Source: Streptomyces umbrinus (GTDB lineage Bacteria; Actinomycetota; Actinomycetes; Streptomycetales; Streptomycetaceae). Taken from it: 64,000 bases of DNA. A program made the translations under genes and the position numbers. Numbering within the stretch: the first letter of the stretch is position 1; each line of letters opens with the position of its first letter. The stretch covers positions 11,135,501-11,199,500 of the forward strand of contig NZ_JAUSZI010000002.1 in assembly GCF_030817415.1 (NCBI RefSeq). The letters are read 5' to 3'. The notes beneath the pieces are model-generated. The model was not told the origin of the DNA, made no database searches, and saw only the letters and a program-made list of their open reading frames with translations. Positions 1 through 8,125 of the stretch are shown one piece after another.

Positions 1-135
1 GGCCCCTGGGTCGACCGCCTCCGGATGTGCCCTCACCAGCCCGCCCGCGGCCTTGGCAGAAAGGCTCTGACCTGGCGTTTTCCTGGATTCCGCCTACGCT
101 GGGGAGGTCAGCCGGACGCCATGGGAGGGGTCTTT

Positions 136-1317
136 GTGAGTGGGGAAAACACGGGGTACGACGCTGCCGACATCGAGGTGCTGGAGGGGCGGGAAGCCGT
201 TCGGAAGCGGCCCGGGATGTGGGTCGGCTCGACCGGTGAACGCGGTCCGCATCACATGGTGTTCGAGGTCGTCGGCCGGGCGGTGAACCAGGTCCTGGTC
301 GGCGGCAGCGGCAGCGGCAGTGGGAGCGGCTTCGTCGATGTCACTCTCACGCCCGACGGCGGCGTGCGGGTCGCCGACGACGGGCCGGCGGGTCCCTTCG
401 AGGCCGCCGGGGACGCACGCGGCCCGGACCTCGAAGCGCTGCTGACCAGCTTCCACGCCGGGCCAGAGCTCAGTGGCCGGCAGATCACGGACGTGGGTCA
501 GTTCCGGGCGGGGCTCTTCGTCGTCAACGCCCTGTCGAGCCGGCTGACGGCCGAGGCGCGGGGCGAGGAGGCCCGCCGGGTCCATGAGTACGCGCGCGGC
601 GTCGAGGTCGCCCCGCCAGCCGCCATGGAGCCGGCGACCGGCAGCGGGACGACCATCACCTTCTGGCCCGACAGTGAGATCTTCGAGACGACGCAGTGTT
701 CGTTCGCCGTGCTGGCGGAGCGTTTCCGGCAGGTGGCCTTCCTCAACCGGGGCCTGGGGATCTCGCTGACCGACGAACGCCCGGCGGGCGGGGCCCGGGC
801 GGTGTCGTTCCGGTTCCCGGAGGGAGTTCGGGACTTCGTGGCCGCCCTTGACGCGGAGACGGGGTCGGGCGTCCAGCCGGACGTCATCGGCTTCGAGCAC
901 GAGGACCCGCGGATGGCGGGGACGATGGAAGTGGCCCTGCTGTGGACCGGCTCCCGCAAGGAACGGATACTCGGCTTCGCCAACAGCCGGGCCACTCGCG
1001 AGGGCGGCACGCACGTGGACGGCTTCCGCGACGGAGTGGCGGCCGCGGTCATCGCGTACGCACGGGAGCGAGGGTTGCCGACAAGGGACCTTGACCCCCG
1101 CGACGACCGGATCTGCAGGAGCCTCACGGCAGTTGTGTCGGTGAAACTCGACCATCCCGAATTCCTCGGCGCCACACGCGGGCTGCTGGGCAACAGCGAG
1201 GTGCGGGACTGTGTGGGGGACGCTGTCCGGGAACACCTCGGAATCTGGTTCGAGGAGGAGCCGGAGCGGGCCGCGGAGTTCGTCGCCCGAATCCTCCGGG
1301 GCATCCACGAGGACTGA
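136..1317 (+). CDS. GyrB-like protein, ATPase and transducer domains only
   Basis: Resembles the N-terminal ~400 residues of DNA gyrase subunit B: the GHKL ATPase fold and the transducer domain are recognisable (residues about 8-42 EVLEGREAVRKRPGMWVGSTGERGPHH-like block, later FETTQCSFAVLAERF, EGGTHVDGF and a final REHL segment). The TOPRIM and tail domains of GyrB are absent, so it cannot form a normal topoisomerase subunit. The ATP site is degenerate: the catalytic-type Glu44 remains, but the Asp-Asn that follows it in gyrase is Gly47-Arg48, the DDGRGIP block reads DDGPAGP, the glycine-rich lid is gone, and the QTK-loop lysine is replaced. A Gly-Ser repeat sits at residues 56-65. GTG at 136 was chosen because GGGAGGGG precedes it by five bases; ATG at 121 is also in frame. 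Length 393 residues. Role unknown; a gyrase-interacting or regulatory paralogue is inference. Confidence 0.75.
   Translation: MSGENTGYDAADIEVLEGREAVRKRPGMWVGSTGERGPHHMVFEVVGRAVNQVLVGGSGSGSGSGFVDVTLTPDGGVRVADDGPAGPFEAAGDARGPDLEALLTSFHAGPELSGRQITDVGQFRAGLFVVNALSSRLTAEARGEEARRVHEYARGVEVAPPAAMEPATGSGTTITFWPDSEIFETTQCSFAVLAERFRQVAFLNRGLGISLTDERPAGGARAVSFRFPEGVRDFVAALDAETGSGVQPDVIGFEHEDPRMAGTMEVALLWTGSRKERILGFANSRATREGGTHVDGFRDGVAAAVIAYARERGLPTRDLDPRDDRICRSLTAVVSVKLDHPEFLGATRGLLGNSEVRDCVGDAVREHLGIWFEEEPERAAEFVARILRGIHED
301..330. repeat. GGCAGC-type microsatellite inside the GyrB-like gene
   Basis: Short tandem repeat of GGCAGC/GGCAGT/GGGAGC units encoding alternating Gly and Ser in the GyrB-like protein. 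It falls in the loop after the ATP-site helix, where true gyrases have no such run. Confidence 0.6.
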
Positions 1318-1377
1318 GCAGCTCGGCGACCCTGCCGGCGGCCGGCCCTCGCCCTGTACTCGGAGCGGCCGAGGATG

Positions 1378-1748
1378 TCACTCCCGGCTGGTGTCGATGA
1401 CGCAGAAGCGGTTGCCGTCGGGGTCGGCCAGCACCACGAAATCAGGGTCGTCGGGATACAGGTCCCAGTCGACGCGTTGGGGGCGCCGAGAGACACCAAC
1501 CGGTCGACCTCGGCGGCCCGATCCGCCGCGTTCCCGGCGTAGAGGTCCAGATGGACGCGCGGATGCTCCTGTACCGGTGTCCCGCTCAGGCCGAGCGCCA
1601 GTTGGGGGCCGGTCCCTTGGGCGGGCACCAGCACCACCCAGTCGTCCTCCGGCTCGTCGCGCGGGACGTACCCGAGAGCCTCCATCCAGAACGCGGTCGC
1701 ACGCCGCACATCCCACACGCCCAACACCACGGATCCGATCTTCAGCAT
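1378..1748 (-). pseudogene. VOC (glyoxalase/bleomycin-resistance) family gene, frameshifted
   Basis: The N-terminal part starting at the ATG at 1748 reads as a VOC-family protein (IGSVVLGVWDVRRATAFW, then a PRVHLDLY strand) up to about position 1478. The C-terminal part (DWDLYPDDPDFVVLADPDGNRFCVID, ending at 1378) is in another frame. The total of 371 bases is one short of a whole number of codons, so a single-base deletion near the CCCCCAA tract at 1474-1480 accounts for the break. Such proteins bind metal-dependent small-molecule substrates or sequester antibiotics. The gene converges on the GyrB-like gene. Whether the break is real or a sequencing error cannot be told here. Confidence 0.75.
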
Positions 1749-1865
1749 GCGCCGAGTGAAGCAGATGTCTGCCGGTGAGGGGGCTCTCTTTTTTGGCGTC
1801 CCGATTCGGCTGCGGCTGCGTGTGGGCGTGGGTGGGGGTGGGGTGTGCGTTGCGTGTCGCCCGTG

Positions 1866-2234
1866 TCAGGTTCGGCCGGGGCCTTCGCTGTCGAAGCCTC
1901 CGCGGTCGTTCTCGTTCCAGGCCGGGGGCTTCTGCTTCGCCGCGCGGCGGGTCGGGCTGTTTCCATGGCCCGGGAGCCGGTGCGCGGTCAGCCGATGGTT
2001 GCCGCGGGGCATCTCGGCGGGGTCGCGCCGTTCGCGGACCTCGCCCACGGGGCCCGAATCGGGCAGCCGGGGCTGTTCCTCGGGGCGGGGCGGGCCGGGC
2101 TCCTGGGCACGGATCCGACGGCCCCACCACACGGCCCAGATCAGGGCGCCGACGATGACGACGCCCACCAGGAACGGCACCACTCCGCCCACCACCGCGC
2201 CGGAGAGGGCCAGTTGTGTCGTGTCGTTGTCCAT
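1866..2234 (-). CDS. DUF6479-type small membrane protein
   Basis: A 122-residue protein with one N-terminal membrane segment (about residues 8-36, GAVVGGVVPFLVGVVIVGAL followed by IWAVWWGRRIR) and a polar, proline- and arginine-rich tail containing EPGPPRPEEQPRLPDSGPVGE, which is typical of the actinobacterial DUF6479 family. Function of the family is unknown. The start at 2234 puts the membrane segment close to the N terminus; an in-frame ATG at 2360 would add 42 unlikely basic residues. It is transcribed leftward and away from the sigma factor gene. Confidence 0.65.
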   Translation of the reverse strand: MDNDTTQLALSGAVVGGVVPFLVGVVIVGALIWAVWWGRRIRAQEPGPPRPEEQPRLPDSGPVGEVRERRDPAEMPRGNHRLTAHRLPGHGNSPTRRAAKQKPPAWNENDRGGFDSEGPGRT

Positions 2235-2360
2235 CCCCGGCGAGTACCCGGCGCCGCCGACCGAAACAGGGTCCCGGCCGCCGCCCGTACGCGCGTGTCG
2301 CATGCCTTCCCGAATCGGTTTTTGATATCTGCGGGGCAAATTCACGGGAGCGTGTTTCAT

Positions 2361-2669
2361 GGCGACTCCGTCGGCACCCCGCCGAAATTCGTATCCCGCC
2401 GATGCGGTTCACTTCGCGGCTTCGCCACCTGCCGCTTTGTCACTTTGCGCGACCAGTCGATTATTGATTGTCGCTGTGGGCCCCCAATATTCGGTGCTTC
2501 GTTTTGAAATGTCCGAGTGCGGGAAGTTGTTTATTAGTGCTTCGGACAGGAGGCACGTCCGTGGGAGCTGGCTCCGCCAGATCGCGGGTGTGTCCAGAAC
2601 GGTCCGTGCGCGCGCTCACTCCCATGGTGACTGTCCCGTCAGCACCCTCTGAGGAAGATGCGACGCACC
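2361..2669. other. AT-richer intergenic region upstream of the sigma factor gene
   Basis: About 300 bases without a gene between the divergent DUF6479 and sigma factor genes. It is clearly less GC-rich than its surroundings around 2445-2545. A possible stress-type promoter is listed separately. No hairpin or RNA gene was recognised. Confidence 0.5.
2501..2526 (+). promoter_or_regulatory. Candidate SigB-type promoter
   Basis: GTTT at 2501-2504, sixteen bases, then GGGAAG at 2521-2526. This approximates the Streptomyces SigB-family consensus (GNNT, 14-16 bases, GGGTAY) and points toward the sigma factor gene, which would fit autoregulation. The third and fourth bases of the -10 box do not match fully, so this is tentative. 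Confidence 0.25.
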
Positions 2670-3626
2670 ATGCGAATCACCGTCAGAACGAAGCAGCACC
2701 CGCACGACGACGCCCCCGACTCGGCCGCGGAATTCGTACGCCTCGCCGCCCTGCCGGACGGGCCCGAGCGACAAGCCCTGCGTGACGAGCTGGTCCAGGC
2801 CTGGCTGCCCATGGCGAACCGCATCGCCCTGCGGTACCGGGGACGCGGCGAATCCGTCGAGGATCTCGGACAGGTGGCGGCTCTCGGCCTGGTCAAGGCC
2901 GTCGACCGCTACGACCCCGAGCGTGGCAACGCCTTCGAGAGCTATGCGATCCCGACCATCACCGGTGAGATCAAGCGCCACTTCCGCGACCACATGTGGG
3001 TCCTCCACGTGCCGCGGCGGGTCCAGGACCTGCGCAACCGGGTCCGCGCCGCCGTGAAGGAGCTGTCACAGACGGCACCGGGCCGCAACCCCACCATCGC
3101 CGAGATCGCCGCGTACGCGCACATGACCGAGGACGACGTACGCGCCGGATTCGAGGCCCTCGACAGCTTCACCGCCCTCTCCCTGGACGCCGAGCTACCC
3201 GGCAACGACGGCTACGCGCTCGGGGACGCCCTGGGGGAGTCCGACTCCGGGTTCGACCTCGTCATCGACCGGGAGGCCGTGAAACCGTGCCTGGCGGCGC
3301 TCCCCGAACGCGAGCGAACCATCCTCTACCTGCGCTTCTTCCGTGGCATGACCCAGAGTCGCATCGCGGAGCAACTCGGCATCTCGCAGATGCACGTCTC
3401 CCGGCTGCTCAACGGTTGCTGCGCCAAGGTGCGCGAGGAAGCTCTCTCGGAGGCCGTGGTGGCAGCGGAAGAAGTCGTTGCGGCGGATGGAGGCGGAGTT
3501 GGTGACTCAACCGCCCGTCACGGGACTTCCCGGGCCGGGCGGCTGAGTGGCGAGCTCACTGCCGAACCCTCCCGGGAGCGGTTTGCCAGTCAACTGCCAC
3601 CTCTCGAACTAACCAGTGCGAGCTGA
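2670..3626 (+). CDS. SigB/SigF-family RNA polymerase sigma factor
   Basis: Group 3 stress or sporulation sigma factor. Region 2 is visible as RDELVQAWLPMANRIA and VEDLGQVAALGLVKAVDRYDP, followed by FESYAIPTITGEIKRHFRD; region 3 as RNPTIAEIAAYAHMTEDDV; region 4 helix-turn-helix as LPERERTILYLRFFRGMTQ and IAEQLGISQMHVSRLL. About 318 residues, longer than the usual 260-290 because of a ~60-residue Ala/Gly/Ser-rich C-terminal tail. GAGGAAG at 2651-2657 lies too close to the ATG at 2658, so the in-frame ATG at 2670 is preferred. No anti-sigma or anti-anti-sigma gene is adjacent. Neighbouring CsbD and ANTAR genes are of the kind found in general stress regulons. Confidence 0.9.
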   Translation: MRITVRTKQHPHDDAPDSAAEFVRLAALPDGPERQALRDELVQAWLPMANRIALRYRGRGESVEDLGQVAALGLVKAVDRYDPERGNAFESYAIPTITGEIKRHFRDHMWVLHVPRRVQDLRNRVRAAVKELSQTAPGRNPTIAEIAAYAHMTEDDVRAGFEALDSFTALSLDAELPGNDGYALGDALGESDSGFDLVIDREAVKPCLAALPERERTILYLRFFRGMTQSRIAEQLGISQMHVSRLLNGCCAKVREEALSEAVVAAEEVVAADGGGVGDSTARHGTSRAGRLSGELTAEPSRERFASQLPPLELTSAS

Positions 3627-3637
3627 ATAAAACACCC

Positions 3638-4018
3638 TCATCGCAGTGGCGGAGAATCTTCTGGAAGTGATGTGGGCCCATAGCGGTCGAGCGTGTCTTC
3701 CAGCGTGGCTCGGACATCCGGCGGGAGATCGCCTTTCTGCCCCCAGACAAGGATCATCTCCGCGACATTCCGCAGTTTGATGTTGGTGTGCTGGGACACT
3801 TCCCGAAGCACGGCCCAGCCGTCGTCGGGCGTCACCCGCCCGAGTGCCACCATCATGCCGATCGCCTGGTCCACGACGGCATGGGAGGTCACGGCCTCCT
3901 TCAACTGGCCGATCTCCTCCTGCAGTTCGGCGATCCGGGGTGCGTCCTCATCGGGCGCGGCCCGGTCGGGCAGGTCGCGCCCCGGCTCCTCCGCCTTCGA
4001 GCCGGCGTCCGAGGTCAT
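3638..4018 (-). CDS. ANTAR domain protein
   Basis: A 126-residue protein with an N-terminal coiled-coil stretch (about residues 28-44, RIAELQEEIGQLKEAV) running into an ANTAR domain (about 45-105, VDQAIGMMVALGRVTPDDGW and LREVSQHTNIKLRNVAE). ANTAR domains bind paired hairpins in nascent mRNA and prevent termination. No GAF or receiver domain is attached, so it may depend on a partner sensor. GGAGGGG lies six bases before the ATG. It converges on the sigma factor gene with 11 bases between stops. Confidence 0.85.
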   Translation of the reverse strand: MTSDAGSKAEEPGRDLPDRAAPDEDAPRIAELQEEIGQLKEAVTSHAVVDQAIGMMVALGRVTPDDGWAVLREVSQHTNIKLRNVAEMILVWGQKGDLPPDVRATLEDTLDRYGPTSLPEDSPPLR

Positions 4019-4247
4019 CCGTTCCCCTCCGAGGTCGGAACACGTACAAGGGCTCTACGTCGTCGCTTCTCTGTGTCACTGCGTGGCTCCAGTCCATCGT
4101 CACCACTCGACCGGGCGCATGCCAGCGCGGCGCCTACCCAGCATCCACCTGAATACACGTGGTGACGGAATGCTCACGGATTGCGAAGGGTGAGTGTAGG
4201 GCGCAGGGTGGTTACGCCAGTCCAACCCTCATCGAAGGACGGAAACC

Positions 4248-4421
4248 ATGGGTAAGTCAAAGGGCAAGGCCAAGCAGATGAAGGGCAAGATGAAGGAGAC
4301 CGCCGGCCGGGCGATGGGCGACATGCCCATGGCGAACGAGGGCCGGGGCGAGCAGATGACGGGCCGGGCCCAGGAGCTCGCCGCGAAGGCCTCCGAGCGC
4401 GTCAAGAAGTCCGAGCGGTAG
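4248..4421 (+). CDS. CsbD family stress protein
   Basis: A 57-residue, lysine-rich, highly charged protein beginning MGKSKGKAKQMKGKMKETAG and containing GEQMTGRAQELAAKA. It matches the CsbD family, small general-stress proteins controlled by SigB in Bacillus and of unknown molecular function. AAGGA at 4235-4239 serves as ribosome site. Position near a SigB-type sigma gene agrees with stress control, though no convincing promoter was identified. Confidence 0.85.
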   Translation: MGKSKGKAKQMKGKMKETAGRAMGDMPMANEGRGEQMTGRAQELAAKASERVKKSER

Positions 4422-4440
4422 GCGGACCCCACGCGTTGGT

Positions 4441-4491
4441 ACGCCCCCGGACGGCCGCACAGGGCTCCGGCCCTGCGCCCGGCGGGGGCGT
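4441..4491. terminator. Branched stem-loop between csbD-like and DNA ligase genes
   Basis: ACGCCCCC at 4441-4448 pairs with GGGGGCGT at 4484-4491, and inside it AGGGC pairs with GCCCT (4461-4474). It lies between two convergent genes and probably terminates both. No U-tract follows, as is usual in Streptomyces. Confidence 0.5.
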
Positions 4492-4507
4492 CCCGTGTTC
4501 CGGTCGC

Positions 4508-5518
4508 TCAGGCGGTGGGCCGCTCGCGCACGATGTCCCGTGCCCTCTTGTCGTCGCGCACCCCCAGGAACCGCGGATGCCGCAGCATGCCGTCCCGGGT
4601 CCACTCCGTGAACGCGACCTGCGCGACCAGCCTCGGCTCCACCCAGCGGGCGCCCGCCTCACGCACCCGGTCGCTGAACGGCGATGCGGGGACGCGGAGT
4701 TCGTCGAGGACTCCGCGCAGCCCGAGGAGCGTACGACGGTCGAAGCCCGTGCCCACCTTGCCCGCGTACCGCAGCCGGTCCGCTTCGTAGTGGCCGAGCA
4801 GCAGCGCGCCGAAACCGGCCCGGGTGCCACCCCCTTCGGTGAAGCCGCCGATCACGAACTCCTGCGCCCGGGAACACTTCAGCTTGAGCCAGTCCGGTGA
4901 ACGGCGGGGCTGGTAAAGGCTCTTCGCCCGTTTCGCGATGAGCCCCTCCCAGCCCCGGGCACACGCGTCGGCCAGCAGCTCGGCCCCGCCCTCGTTGCGA
5001 TGCGTCGTCATGCGCAGCGGAGCACGGTAGGTCAGGGTCCGTCGGAGCAGCGACTTGCGCGCACGCAACGGCAGCCGTGTCAGGTCCGCGCCCTCCAGAC
5101 GGAGCACATCGAACATGTAGTACGTCACGGCGACGCCGCTCGCCTCGATGTCCCGGCGCCGGGTGAGCCCCATGCGCTGCTGGAGGCGGGAGAAGTCGGT
5201 GCGGCTGCGGGAGAAGGCGACGATCTCGCCGTCGACGGTGAAGTCCGTGCACGACTGTGCGGCGAGCGCCTCGACGATCTCCGGGTAGGTGTCGTCGAGG
5301 CGGTTGCCGGCGCGGGAGAGGAGCAGCGTCCGCCCGTTCTCCCGGACCGCCAGGACCCGGACCCCGTCCAGCTTCCGTTCGAAGAGCCACTCGCCGGGGA
5401 AGTCGCGCCGGTCGCTCAGCGTGGCGAGCATCGGCCGGGAGGCCAGCTCGACACCGGGGGGCGCGTCACGGAGCAGCCGTCTGTGGTGGTCGGGCAACGA
5501 GCCCAGGAGGTCGGTCAT
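4508..5518 (-). CDS. ATP-dependent DNA ligase, LigD/LigC type
   Basis: Nucleotidyltransferase ligase of the non-homologous end-joining type. The adenylated lysine is Lys49 in FERKLDGVR (motif I). Further family motifs are FTVDGEIVAF, YYMFDVLRLEG, WEGLIAKRA and WLKLKC; an OB-fold domain follows (FVIGGFTEGGGTRAGFGALL, YAGKVGTGF, VAFTEWTRDGMLRHPRF). At 336 residues it is the stand-alone ligase without the polymerase or phosphoesterase domains of mycobacterial LigD. No ku gene is in the window. GGGAGAGGTGAG precedes the start. Role in break repair is family inference. Confidence 0.9.
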   Translation of the reverse strand: MTDLLGSLPDHHRRLLRDAPPGVELASRPMLATLSDRRDFPGEWLFERKLDGVRVLAVRENGRTLLLSRAGNRLDDTYPEIVEALAAQSCTDFTVDGEIVAFSRSRTDFSRLQQRMGLTRRRDIEASGVAVTYYMFDVLRLEGADLTRLPLRARKSLLRRTLTYRAPLRMTTHRNEGGAELLADACARGWEGLIAKRAKSLYQPRRSPDWLKLKCSRAQEFVIGGFTEGGGTRAGFGALLLGHYEADRLRYAGKVGTGFDRRTLLGLRGVLDELRVPASPFSDRVREAGARWVEPRLVAQVAFTEWTRDGMLRHPRFLGVRDDKRARDIVRERPTA

Positions 5519-5679
5519 CGCCGCTCACCTCTCCCGCGACCCGCCGCTCTCTCCCGCGATCTGCTGCAGGACGCGGCCGCCGCGCGCCGACCAACCCATT
5601 CTCCTTCCCCTGGTCAGCGGCGGCCATCGGGAGCTCCGGCCGTCCGTCCTGCGCATTGCTCCGTACGGATCCGGTCGGC

Positions 5680-7110
5680 TCAGGATCCCGTGAGGCTGAT
5701 GCCGAAGACGTCCAGGACGCCGTAGACACCGAGGAACACGATCGCCGCGCTGCTGACGGCGAGCGCCACGGTCAGCCATGGGCTGCCCCGGAAGCGCTTC
5801 TCGACGCCGGTGGACCGCAGCCGCCACGCCGCGATCACCACGGCGAGCAGGAAGACACCGCCGCCGATGCCACCGATCTGCACCATCAGTACCGGCGACT
5901 GCACGAACAGGAAGAACGACGCCCACACCGACGGCAGGCACCAGGTCAGGATCTGGATCGTGCGCCGCCGTACGCGGACGTCGTGCCAGTCGATCACGCC
6001 GAGAAGGCCGAGCGTGTTGGTCCACAGCCGTGGCACGCTGGCCGTCGATCCGACGAGCGTCGAGAAGAGCACGGTGAACGCACCGATCAGGAAGAGATAC
6101 TCGGCCCAGGGACCCATCGTGTCGGTGTAGATGCGGGACAGCGTGGTGATCATCGAGTTGCCCTCGGGCACCAGGTTCTGCGGATGCAGCACGGCCGCCC
6201 CGATGACGTAGAACGAGAGCGTGCACAGCGTGCAGACCAGCCAGCCGGCGGCGACGTCAAGACGCATCACCTTCAGCCACCCCTCGGCCCGCCGCGCACG
6301 CTCCTCGGTCCCGTCGTCCGGACCCGTCCAGCGGGCGTAGCCCTTCTCGATGCACCAGTAGGTGTACGTCGTCATCTCGTCGGCGCCGACGCCGGTGATC
6401 CCGAACATGGCCAGCGCCACCCCGGCCGTGCCCGCGGGTATGAGGAAGCTGAAGCCCTCGCCCAACTCGCCCGTCCCGTAACCGAATTCGGTGAGCGGAA
6501 GCCCGAGCGCCAGCGCCACCGTGGCTACGGTGAAGACAACCACGGACGCCACGCACAACTGCTCCACGACGTTGTACTTGCCCGTCCTGAGCAGCGTCAC
6601 GGCGAGGGCGGTGACGACGACCGTCCACACCGCGAGCGATCGGTAGCTCAGTGCCTCGCCGGTGATCGGCCACATCACGGAGCAGGCGGCCGCCGTGCCG
6701 CCGATGATGCCGCCCCGCTGGAACATCTTGGCGAAGTCCATCCCGATCCAGAGCCAGTTGATCCAGCTCACGGGACCGATCCGCGGGCCGACCTCGCGGT
6801 AACCCTCAAGCGCGGTACGGCCGTTGAGGATCGTCCAGCGGGCCAGCTCCATCTGCACCCACACCTTCACCCCGGTGCTGATGACGACCAGCCACAGCAG
6901 CACGAACCCGGCGCGCGCGCCGAGCGAGGTGGTCACGATGAGCTCGCCCGAGCCGACCACGGCGGCCGACAGGACGAAACCGGGGCCGAGATGGCGCAGC
7001 CGCCCGGTGAAGGTGGTCGGCGCCTCGCGGACGTCCTCGGCGCGCAGGGCGTACGGGTCGGGCTCGGTCGGGACGGCGGCGGATGCCGTCCGGGCAGTCG
7101 TTTCAGGCAT
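5680..7110 (-). CDS. Nramp-superfamily transporter, noncanonical site
   Basis: An 11-12 TM membrane protein of 476 residues with Nramp-fold features (LGPGFVLSAAVVGSGELIVT in TM1, a LARWTILNGRTALEGYREVGPR stretch after TM3, and GITGVGADEMTTYTYW at TM6). The canonical metal-binding DPGN of TM1 reads GSGE, and the TM6 M-P-H motif is missing. It therefore probably does not carry Mn2+ or Fe2+ in the standard way; what it transports is unknown. It is the last gene of the leftward acid-sugar operon, 64 bases after the hydroxyacid dehydrogenase, which suggests a link to that pathway (cofactor metal or substrate). AAGGA precedes the ATG. Confidence 0.8.
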   Translation of the reverse strand: MPETTARTASAAVPTEPDPYALRAEDVREAPTTFTGRLRHLGPGFVLSAAVVGSGELIVTTSLGARAGFVLLWLVVISTGVKVWVQMELARWTILNGRTALEGYREVGPRIGPVSWINWLWIGMDFAKMFQRGGIIGGTAAACSVMWPITGEALSYRSLAVWTVVVTALAVTLLRTGKYNVVEQLCVASVVVFTVATVALALGLPLTEFGYGTGELGEGFSFLIPAGTAGVALAMFGITGVGADEMTTYTYWCIEKGYARWTGPDDGTEERARRAEGWLKVMRLDVAAGWLVCTLCTLSFYVIGAAVLHPQNLVPEGNSMITTLSRIYTDTMGPWAEYLFLIGAFTVLFSTLVGSTASVPRLWTNTLGLLGVIDWHDVRVRRRTIQILTWCLPSVWASFFLFVQSPVLMVQIGGIGGGVFLLAVVIAAWRLRSTGVEKRFRGSPWLTVALAVSSAAIVFLGVYGVLDVFGISLTGS

Positions 7111-7174
7111 GGCGGGGTCCTTCGAGGTGTCCGGCGTCGTTGCCCGGACTCGGGGACGGGGGAGGGGGGACGGT

Positions 7175-8125
7175 TCAGTGGGCCGGGCGCAGGGGTTGCC
7201 GGCCCGCGAGGACCCGTACGACGTCTTCGGCGATCATCGCGCCCATGGTGCGGTTGGCCTCGTGGCTGCACGCCGCCATGTGCGAGGTGAGCAGGACGTT
7301 CGGGGCGGTGCGCAGCGGGCTGTCGCCGAGCGGCTCGTGTGTGAAGGCGTCGAGTGCGGCTCCGCCCAGGTGGCCCTCGACGAGGAGCGCCGCGAGTGCC
7401 TCCTCGTCGACGAGCCCGCCCCGGGCGGCGTTCACGAGCAACGCGCCCGGCTTCATGGCGGCGAGCCGGCGGCGGTCCAGGAGCGGGCCCGCGCCGGACG
7501 TCGCGGGCAGATGCAGGCTGACGATGTCGGCACGGGCCAGGCAGTCGTCCAGGGAGGCCGGCGTGGCGTCGAGAGCGCGGATGCCGGCGTCGTCGACGTA
7601 CGGATCGTGCGCGAGGACGGTCATGCCGAAGGCGAGGGCGTAGTTCGTGAGCAGGCGTCCGATGCGGCCGAAGCCCACCACGGCCAGGGTCTTTCCGGCG
7701 AGTTCGGGCCCGAACAGCTTGGGCCACTCGCCGTGCGCCACCCGCTGGTGGGAGGCGGTGATGCGGCGGTTGGCGTCCAGGATGAGCCCGAAGGTGAACT
7801 CGGCGACAGCCCGTGAGTTGCTGCCGGGCGCGCACACCACGGGGATGCCACGGGCCCGCGCGGCGGCCACGTCGATGGTGTCGACGCCGACACCGTGCTT
7901 CGCGATGACCTTGAGCCGGCCGGCCGAGTCGATGACGTCGGCGGTGACGGCGTCCATGCCGACCACCAATGCGTCGGCCGCGCCGATCCGCTCACGCAAC
8001 TCACTGCCCGGCAGCGCGGTGTTGTCGTACGGGCGCACCGGGCCCGCGCCCGCCTGTTCCAGGATCCGCCAGGGCTCGGGGGAGTGGCGGGAGAAGGTGG
8101 GCGTGGTGATGAGCGTCGTCGTCAT
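7175..8125 (-). CDS. D-isomer-specific 2-hydroxyacid dehydrogenase
   Basis: NAD(P)-dependent oxidoreductase of the phosphoglycerate dehydrogenase type, 316 residues. The Rossmann motif is VVGFGRIGRLL; the catalytic Arg-Glu-His triad appears as NAARGGLVDEEAL, DAFTHEP and LLTSHMA. The short form lacks ACT or ASB domains, so serine synthesis is not implied. It overlaps the preceding sialidase-like gene by ATGA, so the two are translated together. In this context it probably interconverts a 2-keto and a 2-hydroxy acid derived from the aldolase step, such as hydroxypyruvate or tartronate semialdehyde type products; the exact substrate is inference. Confidence 0.88.
   Translation of the reverse strand: MTTTLITTPTFSRHSPEPWRILEQAGAGPVRPYDNTALPGSELRERIGAADALVVGMDAVTADVIDSAGRLKVIAKHGVGVDTIDVAAARARGIPVVCAPGSNSRAVAEFTFGLILDANRRITASHQRVAHGEWPKLFGPELAGKTLAVVGFGRIGRLLTNYALAFGMTVLAHDPYVDDAGIRALDATPASLDDCLARADIVSLHLPATSGAGPLLDRRRLAAMKPGALLVNAARGGLVDEEALAALLVEGHLGGAALDAFTHEPLGDSPLRTAPNVLLTSHMAACSHEANRTMGAMIAEDVVRVLAGRQPLRPAH

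Noticed and set aside
301..330. CRISPR-like short repeat
   Set aside because: Continuous GGCAGC microsatellite in a coding region without spacers.
94..1308. Long open frame on the minus strand opposite the GyrB-like gene
   Set aside because: It arises from GC bias opposite a real gene; the translation is Arg/Pro/Ala-rich without recognisable motif and lacks a ribosome site.
5257..7290. 677-codon open frame on the plus strand over the ligase and Nramp-like genes
   Set aside because: Crosses two real minus-strand genes, composition Arg/His/Asp-rich, no family resemblance.
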